64,000 bases of DNA. Origin: Mytilinidion resinicola. Lineage: Eukaryota; Ascomycota; Dothideomycetes; Mytilinidiales; Mytilinidiaceae. Positions 32,001-42,477 of the stretch are shown here, piece after piece. Location of the stretch: NCBI RefSeq assembly GCF_010093595.1, contig NW_022985441.1, forward strand, positions 2,095,307 through 2,159,306, read 5' to 3'. Positions within the stretch are counted from its first letter, which is position 1; every line of letters begins with the position of its first letter. The translations under genes and the position numbers were made by a program. Below the pieces are notes generated by a model. That model had not been told where the DNA came from and did not search any database. It saw nothing but the letters and a program-made list of their open reading frames with translations.

Positions 32001-32559
32001 TGAGAATGCAGTTTCAATGATATATGGCGAAAAGGCCAGCTCCGCTGCTCCCACAACGATGTCCAAGAATGAACGTTCAGCTATAAGCGGACTGATTCCA
32101 GAAACTCGATCTGAGAGCACTGAGCATAACCTCCCTATAACTTCCTGAAGCAGCGGAATGTCATTTGAGGGCATCGACCGGATCTCAAGCAGGACAGATT
32201 GTGGCCGGCGAACAGATATGGTGCTCGCACGAATGCATGGTATGATGCCCACAAGGACCACAAGGTCTATGAGTCCGTAGACCATTGCCACGAGGGCCCC
32301 ATCGTATAGAGCATCACCATGCGAGCGTGCTCGGTCGTGGATCTCTTCAAGATGCGAAAGTGCGTCTTGAACTGCTTTTGATCGGCTTTTTGGTCTAACG
32401 AGGAGTGTGGACAGCTGGTTTTGCTTTTGCGCGAGACTACCCTCTTAAAGACATGTCAGCAAGGTCTTGCCTGCATGTCCTGTAGCATTGAATACCATCG
32501 TTCATAAATGGCCTTATGAAGTCCGCTGCACTTCTGACGGCATCTTCGAGGGCGCCCAT
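29034..32559 (-). CDS. Rtp1/TANGO6-like RNA polymerase II assembly factor
   Basis: HEAT-type helical protein; the yeast homologue Rtp1 helps assemble and import RNA polymerase II. Exon 1 (32496-32559, MGALEDAVRSAADFIRPFMN), a 52-nt intron, exon 2 (31989-32443) and a long exon 3 (29034 to about 31799). The family's block is visible in exon 3: ITQEAVTQVTKLIL, HKIAPQLWDLLPDEA, GAPGTVGWKLFAQPLLDAF, and near the C terminus IRMRASALAILGKAFEARW with RRAAVLVVLGVLKGLE (Rtp1 C-terminal repeats). Exons 2 and 3 join in phase 0 if the acceptor at 31800 is used (189-nt intron; about 1094 residues); a stronger-looking acceptor with a CTAAC branch point at 31731 gives a phase clash with that donor, so this junction is not settled. 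The intron holds a dispersed repeat copy. Confidence 0.82.
31825..31945 (+). repeat. Dispersed AGGTGGC repeat, copy inside the Rtp1-like intron
   Basis: CTGCCTGGGGTGTTTTGGCA then GTTTGCCGATTGTCCCAA, matching CTGCCTGAGGTGGCCCGACA and GCTTACCGATTGTTCCAA at 18533; about 75 nt later GACAGTGTACACGGATG matches GACAGGTGTACACAGAT there. Confidence 0.7.
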
Positions 32560-35500
32560 GATGGCTGTGTGGAAGTGGAAGATGGTGGTTGAGGCATCGA
32601 GGGAGGCAAGAGATGGAAAGCAGAAGACGCATAGGGAACATTTGGTGAATGTCACGGGAAAGCGCGATATTGGCGTTCCCACTAGCGTGTGGCCCAAGCT
32701 CCCTCGGGCCTTAAACGCGTCCCCCAGCCTCCTCTCGATTTCTCTTCTTTACCACACCCTCATTGCCGACGGCGGCCCAATTGCACCCCTTGTTCGCTTC
32801 AGTCACCGCCACCAGACTGGATCTTCGCATCCACTCCTTCGCTCGCGAATATCTGACGACAGTCGACAACGGCGGGCCCGCAATGCACCTCGAAGCTCTC
32901 TCTGTCCGCCCTTCTCTCGCCCTCGGGCACACACAAATCACGCATCTCCCTCTCCCAATAGCATGCCGATGTCTGTCTTCCGGGACTTCGGTCCAGGAAT
33001 CGTAACAGCTCTCCTCGCTAGCCTGCCTTCGTGCCAGGAACACACACCCGAGCCTCGCAGCATGGTCTCAATGGGTCGTTAGATGTGATGGGTACTTGGG
33101 CTGCGGTGGCAACACCGTACCCGGCGGCGTGGGGAGGACAGGCTCGGATCTTAACCCTAATCATCTTGCGGTATTCTCCCACGAGAAGCAGTCGCGCGGT
33201 TATGTTGCCGACCTCATGACTACCTGTCGCTGCAAGCGGATGCAAGTCCGCGAGTGGCTGCAGTTAAAGTGAACGTCGTGGTTCGTGCCAGTTTACACAT
33301 GCGCCTGGGCGGGTATTAAAGTTCTCATGCGAGGACCGCGTCGGGTATCTTGGCTGAACAACAGACTCTGGTCAATGGACGTTTTAGTGCTTGTCCTGGA
33401 CGGCTCAGCATGGGGGAGATCCAGGTGGGAGGTGTCGGGCCTGCAAGGTCTTTTGGTTTCACTGTACCAAAGCTTTCCTTCCTCGTACTGCGATCTGACG
33501 CCGTCTGCCGTTCGCCTGCACGTCGAGTCCCAAGATAGTATGTTTCATTCAGCCGTCGCACAGCACCTTTAATGGTGCCTTTTCTGGCTTTTCTCTCGCA
33601 ACAAGACGCTTCACCTTACCGATACCGAGCACGGATACATATTGCCTCACACACAGACCACTCCAATCTGCATCCTCCCGAGATCCACTCGTCGGAAAGG
33701 TGCCTTTGGCACCCAGCGAGGTCGAGGGCTGATTGTATATGGTGGAGGTATCCTATACATTGGCTTTTCCGTCACGCTCCAGCTGAGGTCTTGTGTGGCA
33801 CTTGTTGCGGGGAGAAAAAGGAATCGGTGGCGCGCTGGGAGACTCATTTGCTGCATTTCAATGGGCACATCTTGGACTTGATCCTAGGAGGGCTTCGGCT
33901 GCGTTTCGCATGTTACAGGCTCGACTTTGGGTTTAGGTGAACGACCAGTACATCTCCCCTACACGCGATCTAGTTTACTAGACTTGCAAACCTGTCTCAA
34001 ACTTCCATCCCGCCAACCAATCGACGCCACAAGACCTTTGCTACGGCACCCGCCACCCAGCATTGTCGCCTCTACGGCGTGTCCGACCAGTCGCGTTAAT
34101 CGTCTCCTTGTACGTTCAGCTTACAAGTCGATCGACGAGCGCCGACTTTATATCTGCGCGACCTTTCCGGTTGTTAGCGGATGCCTACCTCCAGTGTGGA
34201 GATGGTGCGGCTTTTGAGGATGTACTTTGGCCGTTTCACAATGCCCTCCAACCAAGGAGAGGAATCAAAGACTAGTCTCAGAGAGGAATGCCAATACACA
34301 CAGAGAAGACCCTGGCTTGCCAGATTTGGACATCGAGAGCGGAGAGGTGCATTGCGGTATCTGCTGGCGCGAATGAGGACTTCGCTGTGGAAGGGAAAGA
34401 TGTGAAGAGAAGAAGGTCTGGAGGTTCGGGATTCGTGAGTATCAGGTCTGGTGTCGTTGTGCAGAGCTTTCTTCTTGATCCTGGAGACTTGCCGCTACCT
34501 GCTTCCAGCTATCACATCACCGCTTCTCTGAGGCCCGCTGACGATATGCGCAAGCATGCATGAGCGTCGTCAATCTGTTCATCCGTCCCAGCTTCATATG
34601 CTGGCTTCGTCGGGTTTAGGCACAGAGCGGCAGGACCAATAAATGGCTGCATTGGGACCTCTCCCCAGGGTGTCAAGGTTACGTACCTGTCTACTGCTTG
34701 TCGTTCCCCTGCTGTTTCCGAGTCTTCTCCCGACTGGGTCTTCATCGCGTGTCAGTCTGGGACATTGTCGGCTTGTCGTATTAGTCCGGGTTTCCCGGCA
34801 TCGAAGACGTTTCAAGCGACTTGTTCTATGCGCTTGCCTGGGGTATGCGACCTGTGGTGTGTTGTGGGCAGGGACGTCGTGGGTGCGTCTGGGCTGCGGA
34901 GGGGCTCTGGTAGTGCGCGGTGGTGGTCTGGCGGCTTGGGGAGGGTAAGACTGGGAGGAGGCCGAGGAGGCCTGACCGTCCTTCGGGGCGGTCTTTGAGT
35001 TTTTTGATGAGTGTCCCCATCTCGACTGGAAAGATATCGCTAATTGTGAGTAGGTATGAGCTCGCCTGTGTGTGTGCGGCGGGCTTTAAGAACGAGTCAT
35101 TGTTGGAGTTGCCTCTTGCTTTGGCAAAGGGGCAATGGTTTCGGTCTCAAAGTAGGTACCATTTTTTCATAGGTCTGACATATAACAAGTTTCGCTCGTA
35201 TAATGAAAACCAAGATTTCTGACACTGATCACCCATACAATGTCTTACGAACCTTTCTCCTGAATAGAAGCTGACAGCAAATAGCAGCCGGACGTGCTGA
35301 ATCGTGGCACCTGACTATTCGAAGATTTTTACGGTTCACAGAAAGCACAAACATCGGCTCATATCGCATTCCACGAAGCTGGCTGTGTTCCTTAGCCTCA
35401 ATGTCAGCGTCAATCCAATTGTCCCGTCTTTCCTCAATGATGAGCTTTCCCGGATCATACCCAATCCTTTCTTTGGCGCTACTAGTTCTTGAATGGCGTA

Positions 35501-36227
35501 CTGGATATACTGTAAGCCTTGCATCCCGCAACGGGAAAAACACAGAACTTTACCACACTCGTACTGCCTTAATGTCCCTGAGTCCCTATTCCGAGCGTTG
35601 TCACAAAGTGTTTCAATATGCCGGCATACTCAGTACCTGGCCAGTTATGCGTATGTACGCCGGAATCCGTCGCCTACACTCACTGCACTCACCATGCTTT
35701 AAGCTCTTTGAGACGTATCCCAACACCTTCCAGTTGATACTATGCTGCCGCTGTGCCTGCTGCCTCTGACCCTCCTGTAGACCCGTCGACATACAGACTG
35801 GGAATCTGAGAGTCGGCCAGGAGATGTTATGCAGCGTGTTGTGTGTTGGATTGCATGGTGATTGATTTTCCAAATGGACAATTTTCTGAGATTCATATAC
35901 TACTATCATATTTTCAAGTACTCTCATTCCTAATGCTCGCTGACGTTGAAGAGTTGAGCTTAGTACGGAGGATTGACATCAGGTGCGCATTTTCCCGGTC
36001 TGGCTAGCTGAATCAGACAAGGTTTCGGCCTCACCGCCGATCTGGTCGACACCTTCAGCCCCTCCATCGACCTCTCACCAACCCAGTACACCCTCCATAT
36101 ACTATACAAATATACAAACCATTGCAATTGCAAACCCCCAATCCTAATCCCAGTTCTGCTCCCCTCTAATCTCTAACAACCCATCCTCCCTTCCTTCCCT
36201 CCAAACCCCCCCCCCCAAGACCCCACC
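32560..36227. other. 3.7-kb stretch without a supportable gene
   Basis: Many short frames on both strands, none longer than 190 codons and none with a recognisable motif or convincing codon balance. 32700-33080 and 33930-34260 are C/T-rich; 34640-35000 is G/T-rich on the plus strand. The last 200 nt before 36228 are the pyrimidine-rich leader of the coactosin gene, ending in a run of 11 C. A non-coding RNA or a highly spliced small gene cannot be excluded. Confidence 0.4.
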
Positions 36228-36665
36228 ATGAACATCGACACGCCCGCCATCCAAGCCGCCTACGCCTCCGTCCGCGCCGAGTCCTCGCCCGAAAACTGGC
36301 TCCTCCTCTCGTACGCCTCGCCGACGTCGGACGCGCTGACGCTCACAGCGACGGGCAGCGGCGGGCTCGAAGAGCTCAAAACGCACCTGCTGGACGACCA
36401 GGCGCAGTACGCGTACCTGCGCGTCGAGTACGCCAACGACTCGGAGTCGACACGCGTCAAGTTTGCGCTGATCATCTGGATTGGGGAGCGCACGCGGGTA
36501 ATGCGCAAGGCGAAGGTCGGGTTCCAGAGCGGCGAGGTGAAGAAGGTGCTGCGGCATTACAGCGTGCAGATTGACGCGGGGGATCGCGGGGATTTGGTCG
36601 AGGGGGAGGTGGTGGTGCGGTGTCGGAAGGCGGGGGGTGCGGATTATAATGGGGGGAGGGGGTGA
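36228..36665 (+). CDS. Coactosin (ADF-homology actin-binding protein)
   Basis: Single exon, 145 residues, the usual length. The whole protein is one ADF-homology domain: it starts MNIDTPAIQAAYASVRAE, carries the beta strand WLLLSYASPTSDALTLTATG, then HLLDDQAQYAYLRVEYANDSESTRVKFALIIWIGE, then KAKVGFQSGEVKKVLRHYSVQI, the long actin-facing helix region of coactosins. Coactosin binds F-actin in the cytoplasm and slows barbed-end capping. The codon pattern changes along the gene from C-ending codons at the start to G-rich at the end. Confidence 0.93.
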   Translation: MNIDTPAIQAAYASVRAESSPENWLLLSYASPTSDALTLTATGSGGLEELKTHLLDDQAQYAYLRVEYANDSESTRVKFALIIWIGERTRVMRKAKVGFQSGEVKKVLRHYSVQIDAGDRGDLVEGEVVVRCRKAGGADYNGGRG

Positions 36666-37133
36666 AGGGGGGAGGGGATGTGTACGCTGTGGCAGGTTGT
36701 GTTGTGGGAGCGTTGTTGATGGTGAGTAGGGCCAGGGTTTGAGGGAATGGTGAAGGAGAAGTGTGCGGTGGGAAGGTGGTTGCGTTGATGACGGTCTTCG
36801 ACGACGACGGCGGGGAGATGCGTCAAGTTTTCACATTCTGGCCATAGACACGGGTAGACGAAGGGAAGGTTAGAAAGACGATTTCATCCGCCACGCGCAA
36901 ATGAACAAGAACCTGTCTAGTATATCTCCTACGCTCAAACTCCTCCCTCTTTCTCCAAGTTTCCTAAACTCTGAGCTCCCAAACCGTTTCCCGTCAAGCA
37001 AGCACATCTAGTTATCCTATTCAAACCCTGAAGTTTGCCATCCGTCCATCCATCCCAAACTTCCACACCTTCAACTCCACTCACCATACCCAAACCTTCC
37101 CTAACCTCCCCCCCTTCAACCCCAAACCTCAAA

Positions 37134-37823
37134 ATGTCCCCCACCACCACCCGCATCCACCTTCTCCCCCCCACTCCCCCCACCGACCGCACCATCGAAA
37201 TCTGCCTCTACCACAAACTCACCGCCTTGCGCCACGCCGCCCTGCGCTCGTCCCCCGCCGCCTTCTCCCCGCTCTACCGGCAGGAAGCCTTCAAATGCAC
37301 CACCCCAGACGGGCGGGCCGAGGCGTGGACGTTCGCCGCCGTGCAGGGCCCTTGCGCCAAGAACGAGCTGGAAAAGGACGGGAAGGGGGAGGGGGAGGGG
37401 GAGGGTGACGGGCAGGGTGAAGCTAGGCATGGTGAGGTTGACAAGGTTGAGAAGGTTCAGGTCCTGGAGGCGGATCTCGACGCGTTGGTGTCTGGGGAGT
37501 GGGTGGGGATTGTGACGCTGATTGCGCCGCCGCCGGCTGGAGATGAGCGGAGGTGGGAGATTAATTGGTTGTATGTGCTGCCGCATGCGAGGAGGAAGGG
37601 GATGGGGAGGCGGTTGTTGGAGGCGGCGGTGGGGTATGGGGTGCGTGAGAGTAGACTAAGGGGGAGGGAGAGGGCGGGGTTCCGGCTGCAGGTGGCGACG
37701 GGGAATGTGGGTGTGGTGGGGTGGTATGAGAGGTTGGGGTGGCGGGTGAGGGGGGAGTGTGTGGGGGGTTTGGAGATGGAGAGGTGGGTTGGAGGTGAGG
37801 TAGAGGCTAGTGATAGGGTATGA
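37134..37823 (+). CDS. GNAT-family N-acetyltransferase
   Basis: 229 residues from the ATG at 37134 (MSPTTTRIHLLPPTP); upstream in-frame sequence is a proline/serine leader and was left out. The acetyl-CoA-binding motif A is WLYVLPHARRKGMGRRLLEAA (R/Q-x-x-G-x-G/A form: RKGMG), followed by motif B in QVATGNVGVVGWYERLGWRVRGEC. The early part has ALRHAALRSSPAAF, often seen in fungal GNAT proteins. An acidic/glycine insert (GEGEGEGDGQGEARHGEVDK) interrupts the sheet. Substrate unknown. Strong C-rich to G-rich shift along the coding strand. Confidence 0.88.
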   Translation: MSPTTTRIHLLPPTPPTDRTIEICLYHKLTALRHAALRSSPAAFSPLYRQEAFKCTTPDGRAEAWTFAAVQGPCAKNELEKDGKGEGEGEGDGQGEARHGEVDKVEKVQVLEADLDALVSGEWVGIVTLIAPPPAGDERRWEINWLYVLPHARRKGMGRRLLEAAVGYGVRESRLRGRERAGFRLQVATGNVGVVGWYERLGWRVRGECVGGLEMERWVGGEVEASDRV

Positions 37824-38221
37824 GTCGCTTTTGGAACCTAGCCACCACTGCCAGGAGCAGCCCCACTACCAGGAAGCATGTCAGTCAAGAAGCTACTCAA
37901 TCCCCACAGCACGAAACTCCGCATCGCCCCTAGCTGTTTGAAAGCCCCATGGGGCACCCCAATCAGTATCAATCAGACTCTCCAGCAGTGGTATATCCGT
38001 GTGCCCAAACTCGTGGCCTGGTGCTGTCGTTGAGATTGAGGGGAAGATGGACGTGGGGTATGGAATGGGTTAGAGAGATAAAGGGATAGGTCCTGCGATA
38101 TGCACGCCCGAGTGGCTTCAAACCTCTGGCAGAAAAGCGCGCCAGATACATAACCGCCGTGAAATGCTCCGTAAACTCCTTGACTTCCAACCATAACGCC
38201 TCCCTTGCCCTCCCCTCCTTT

Positions 38222-39071
38222 TCACTTCAAAATAACAATCAGCAAGACCAGTATGATGATTAACACCACGATCACCGTCAAGCTCCAATTCTCCCTCGCC
38301 TTCCTCGACACCCTCTCCAACCGCCCCCGCGCTCGCCGAAACTGGCCCGCGTGCCTATCCACCCCCTCATCCACCTCGTCCAACAGCAACGCCTGCCCAT
38401 CCAACTCATCCCCAATATGCATACTCAACTCCCGCTGCCGCCCAATGCTCTGTCCCAGTCGATCCAGCTGCTCGTCCTGCTCATTCAGCACCTGACTGTG
38501 GTACGCGTGGATCTGCTGGTTGTCCATTTCGCCCTGGTCCGGCCCGGCGGCCGCATCCGGGTCGTCGCGGTAGGGGAAGAGCGCGGCGCGGGCGGGGTCA
38601 ACGTCGGTGGAGTGCTGGGTAGCGGCGGACGGGTCGTCGGTGAAGCGGACGGATTTCGAGGGGCGGGATTGCGAGGCGGTGAAGTCGGCGCTGAGAGAGG
38701 GGTTGTTCGGGTGGGTGATTGTGGGGGAGGTAACGGCGTCGTTGGAGGCGAAGGAGGTGGTGAGGTCGGTGAGTTGGGTGCGGAGGCGGGGGAGGTCGGC
38801 GGAGAGGGAGCTGGGGGGTTGTTAGTTTGATGAGTTCTGGTGTCTGGAATTGGTGGTTCTGGGAGCGTAGGGGCTGGACGTACTCGTCTGGTGTGGCTTC
38901 GAGCTGTGTTTCTATGGCCTCAATCCCCGAGCGCAACGAGTCGAGGGAGCGGGAGATCTGGCCATCTTGCGAGTTTGGGGAGAGGTTCAACGAGATGGCT
39001 CGTTGGCGTTCGAGGAGGGAGAGCTTGATGTGGTCCGCTAAGAGGAAGAGCTGCGAGGGGTTCGTGGACAT
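38222..39071 (-). CDS. Syntaxin 8-like Qc-SNARE (Syn8)
   Basis: Two exons: 38884-39071 and 38222-38810, intron 73 nt (donor GTACGT, branch CTAAC, acceptor CCCCAG); 258 residues. The N terminus MSTNPSQLFLLADHIKLSLLERQRA is characteristic of Syn8-type SNAREs. The SNARE motif is LNEQDEQLDRLGQSIGRQRE through HIGDELDGQALLLDEV, with the central layer glutamine, then the juxtamembrane segment and a C-terminal tail anchor (LTVIVVLIIILVLLIVIL). Qc-SNAREs of this group act in endosomal and vacuolar fusion. Tail-anchored topology is expected from the anchor ending one residue before the stop. Confidence 0.92.
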
Positions 39072-39965
39072 GGCTGCGGCGTGGGTGAAACTGTGGTTGA
39101 AGTCGAGGTTTCCGTGAGACGGAGCCGAGCACGGAGTCGCGGTTGGAGGTTGGCGGCAAGCCCAAAGAAACACAAAGGAGACGAATTAGACGCAAAGAGA
39201 AGGTCCTGAGAGCATATACATAGAACGGAGAGGGGGGTATGGCGAGGGCGTCTATATTTGGCGGAGTTGGTGTTGAAACGGATGGCTGAATGGTTGCGTA
39301 ACGGTCCACAGAGATGGTCAGGTGACCCAGACCCAGCATACAGCTTAGTCATATGAAAGAAACCCTCGGCACGTGTAACAAAAGTCGGATCGGGTGATCT
39401 GTGAATAGCGGCACGACGACTTTATTTTTCGGTTTCACACGGCACCACAGCTTCTGAAGATTTGCTTAGTCATCGAAGTGACTCAGAATGCTATTGATCA
39501 ACAACAATACAAACCTTCTGTTTACACGCCCGATTTCGGATATATAAGGTTAGCTTTTAAGGTTCGGGAGGAACGTCCACGTGAGTAAACAACTCACTCT
39601 CAACGACTATCGTAGCAGGAGACCGGTATCGGCTTCAGTCTTCGAGCCCCTGAAACATTCCTCCACCCCCCCACTCCATACACTCAAATCACACCACCCC
39701 CAAAGCTCTCCAGGCCGAGCACTCCACAAGCTGAGTCATAATACGCGTTTATTACCGTGCAGCCTCGGCGCAGGGGTACAGCTGGCATACCTGGGCGCTG
39801 GTGTTTGACGTTGAACAACAATTCAAGCAATCCTCGCCATAGCCGACAGCACCCCCCCATAGCTACTGCCAGCTATGCCCTCTCCTGACCTCTCTGCGCC
39901 CAGCTTATTATAACTCGTCGACTCCATCCACCGCCTCCAGACAACATCGTCTGGCCACCACCACA
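39072..39965. other. Divergent promoter region, no gene seen
   Basis: Between the SNARE and RING genes. Short frames only. Confidence 0.5.
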
Positions 39966-41551
39966 ATGTCATCGACCCCTCAGTCCGACGACCGCCGCTC
40001 GCGGGCAAGCAGCAGAGCTGATGCACTGCCTCTAAGCACTCCCCCTTTGCCAGTCTCGACTGGCCCGGCTGTCGTTTTCGACTCATCCGATTTTGTGGTC
40101 GGTGGCCCGCCTTGCTCCCCTTCTCCTCTTGCTCTCAGAGCCTCGCACTCACCATCCTCGAAGCGCCGGAAGAGCCTCCGCACCCAAGCACCCGTGGATA
40201 TACGCCTCCTGGAGTATGTGCCCAAGTGTGACAGCAACCTGGTGTGCTTGATCTGCCAATGTCCCTTCGACATACCCACCATGCTCGCCTGCGACCACGT
40301 CTTCTGTCGCGAGTGCTTAGACCATGCATTCAGGGCTCAGGACCACCGCTCGAAGCGCTGCCCTACCTGCCGAACCCATGTCGACCCCAAGAAGGAGCCC
40401 ATCCCCGTCCCTCGAATCCTGCTGTCGATGCTGGAGGACTTGATGGTCAAGTGCCCGAATACGAAGGCTGGTTGCACGTGGTTGAACAAGCGGGATGGCG
40501 TGCAGAATCATGTCGATCTGTACTGTGGATTCTCGACGGTCGAATGCCCTGCCGGGGATTGCCGGTTCAGTGTCTTGCAGAAGGACTTTCACAAGGGGTG
40601 TCTTCATTACACCGTTAGCTGCGAGCTCTGCTACACGTCCATCATGAAGAAGGATCTTGAGGTATGACCATTCTCGTACTCCATGATGACGGTAACTAAT
40701 CCAAACAGGAACATCAACGCACTGTCTGTGCTCAACGAATGATCAAGTGCCCGCATTGCGAAGTGGAAATGCTACGTCTAGACCTCAAAGTCCACATCAA
40801 AGACGTCTGCCAGTTTGCTCCGACCGCCTGCCCCGGTGCCATCGTCGGCTGCGGCCACACCTGTGACCGTCGATTTGTGCCTGCCCATGCCAAAACCTGC
40901 TCGATGGCCACTATGGCCCCATTCTTCCAAGCCCAGAAGACGCGCCTCGACGATCAGGAAGCCGCGCAGAAGCTCCTCCAACGCAAAGTCGACATCCTCG
41001 AAGGCGGTTTTACCAACATTAGCAACATCGTCTATCCGACGAACTCATCCGACGATTCTTCCTTCCCTGTCACCAACCCTCTGGATCCCAATGCGGCCGA
41101 GCCTTTACCGGAAACTCCCGATTTCCGCCTTCCACCAGCTTCGTTCCCTCCACCTGCCGCCTCTACAAACAACCCACCTCCACCTCCATTCGATATCTCT
41201 ACTCACCACCTCCTCTCGCTACACGAGTCTCTTCGCGAGGAGGTCGGCCGTATCGCCAACGACCTCGCTTCCCTCGAGGGTCGCACCCACCTTCTCATCC
41301 TCAACGAGAACCAGCGCGCCAAAGAGGAGATGCTGCACACCAGCGCTGCCATCAACAGCCTCCGCACGCAAGTCCATTGGCTCTTGAGTGCGAGGCTGCA
41401 GCAAGGGCGCGCGTCCGCATCTGGCGGTGCCTCGGCCAGCGCGGGCGGGAGCGGGAGTGCTAGCGTGCCTGCAGGGAGCAGTCTGGGGTCTGCGAGCTTG
41501 GGCCCGCTGCGCAGGCTGAGCGACTCAACCCGGCAGGACACGAAGCTGTGA
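39966..41551 (+). CDS. RING finger / TRAF-type zinc finger protein
   Basis: Two exons: 39966-40661 and 40709-41551 (47-nt intron, CTAAT branch point); 512 residues. A C3HC4 RING spans C94-x2-C97, C109, H111, C114-x2-C117, C132-x2-C135. It is followed by TRAF-type Cys/His fingers (KCPNTKAGCTWLNKRDGVQNHVDLYCGF; VECPAGDCRF; MIKCPHCEVEMLRLDLKVH; CPGAIVGCGHTC). The middle is a Pro-rich linker, then a coiled-coil segment (LREEVGRIANDLASLEGRTH) and a Gly/Ser/Ala-rich tail. The order RING, TRAF fingers, coiled coil is that of TRAF-like E3 ubiquitin ligases, without the MATH domain. The N-terminal KRRK could be nuclear targeting. Substrates unknown. Confidence 0.9.
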
Positions 41552-42477
41552 TTTGAGTTCGCACACCACACGTTATCACGTTTCGGCATCAGCATCATCA
41601 GCATCATCAGCATGAAAAGAAGAAAGATACAAAAATTGAATCAAAATGAGAGGACCGATTAGGTTGGACCACGGTTTGCATGGATGCTTGGCACGGAAAA
41701 AGTTCAAGGTGACTGGATTACGACATCATACTTACGCCCGACATGAATAATACGAACACATACATGAAAAAAAAAGGGGGGGACGGGATTTTCTACCTGA
41801 CGACCGGCTCGCCTGCCAAGCTCTGCGAGCAATAATCGGATGGAGTCTGGCATCATCGCATTCACCCATCCGTTCTTCGTCGACGAAAAGAAAAACAGAA
41901 ACGAAAAGTGGGGTTTATGGGAGTTTTTTACGGTTTCTTGGTAGAACGGGATTTTGGGGGTGCGGCTCGGTACCTTTCGGCGTTTTTGAGATGGGTTTGA
42001 CGACTTGGCTTGCGAAAGCTACCATCATGATGGGTAAGGGGCTGGGCTAGGGACAATGCGTTTGTAATGTATATACCCCCAATTGGCGCTGGAGCCGAGA
42101 TTCATGGGAGTTCTGGCGGGGCTTTCTTGAGCAGGCATGCATGGGCCTGGGGGCTATGGAGGCCCTGGAGCGCGTGGCTGGTGTAGCGCGTGCGAAGGGG
42201 GAAAGCTTTTGGTGGGGTAGATAGGGATATCGATATGGTTTTAACGTCACTTGAACAGATTTCTGAGGAAATGCAGCGCGTGAATGAGATAATAGAAGGT
42301 GAAATAGAACAAAATGTGAAAGGGGTTTTCATGTCGGCAATGGCTAGTTCGAAAATTCTCCTCCAGTCCTTCCGAGCTTCTTTTTGTGGGTGGCTCAAGT
42401 GTATTCTTGGGTAAGTCCAAGTGTATGTTTCGTGCTTCGGCTAGCAAGGCAACCATACTATGTTACATGCAACGATA
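41552..42477. other. Intergenic, no gene seen
   Basis: 3' region of the RING gene, with a short CAGCATCAT microsatellite near 41587 and ordinary spacer up to the left end of the transposon. Confidence 0.5.
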
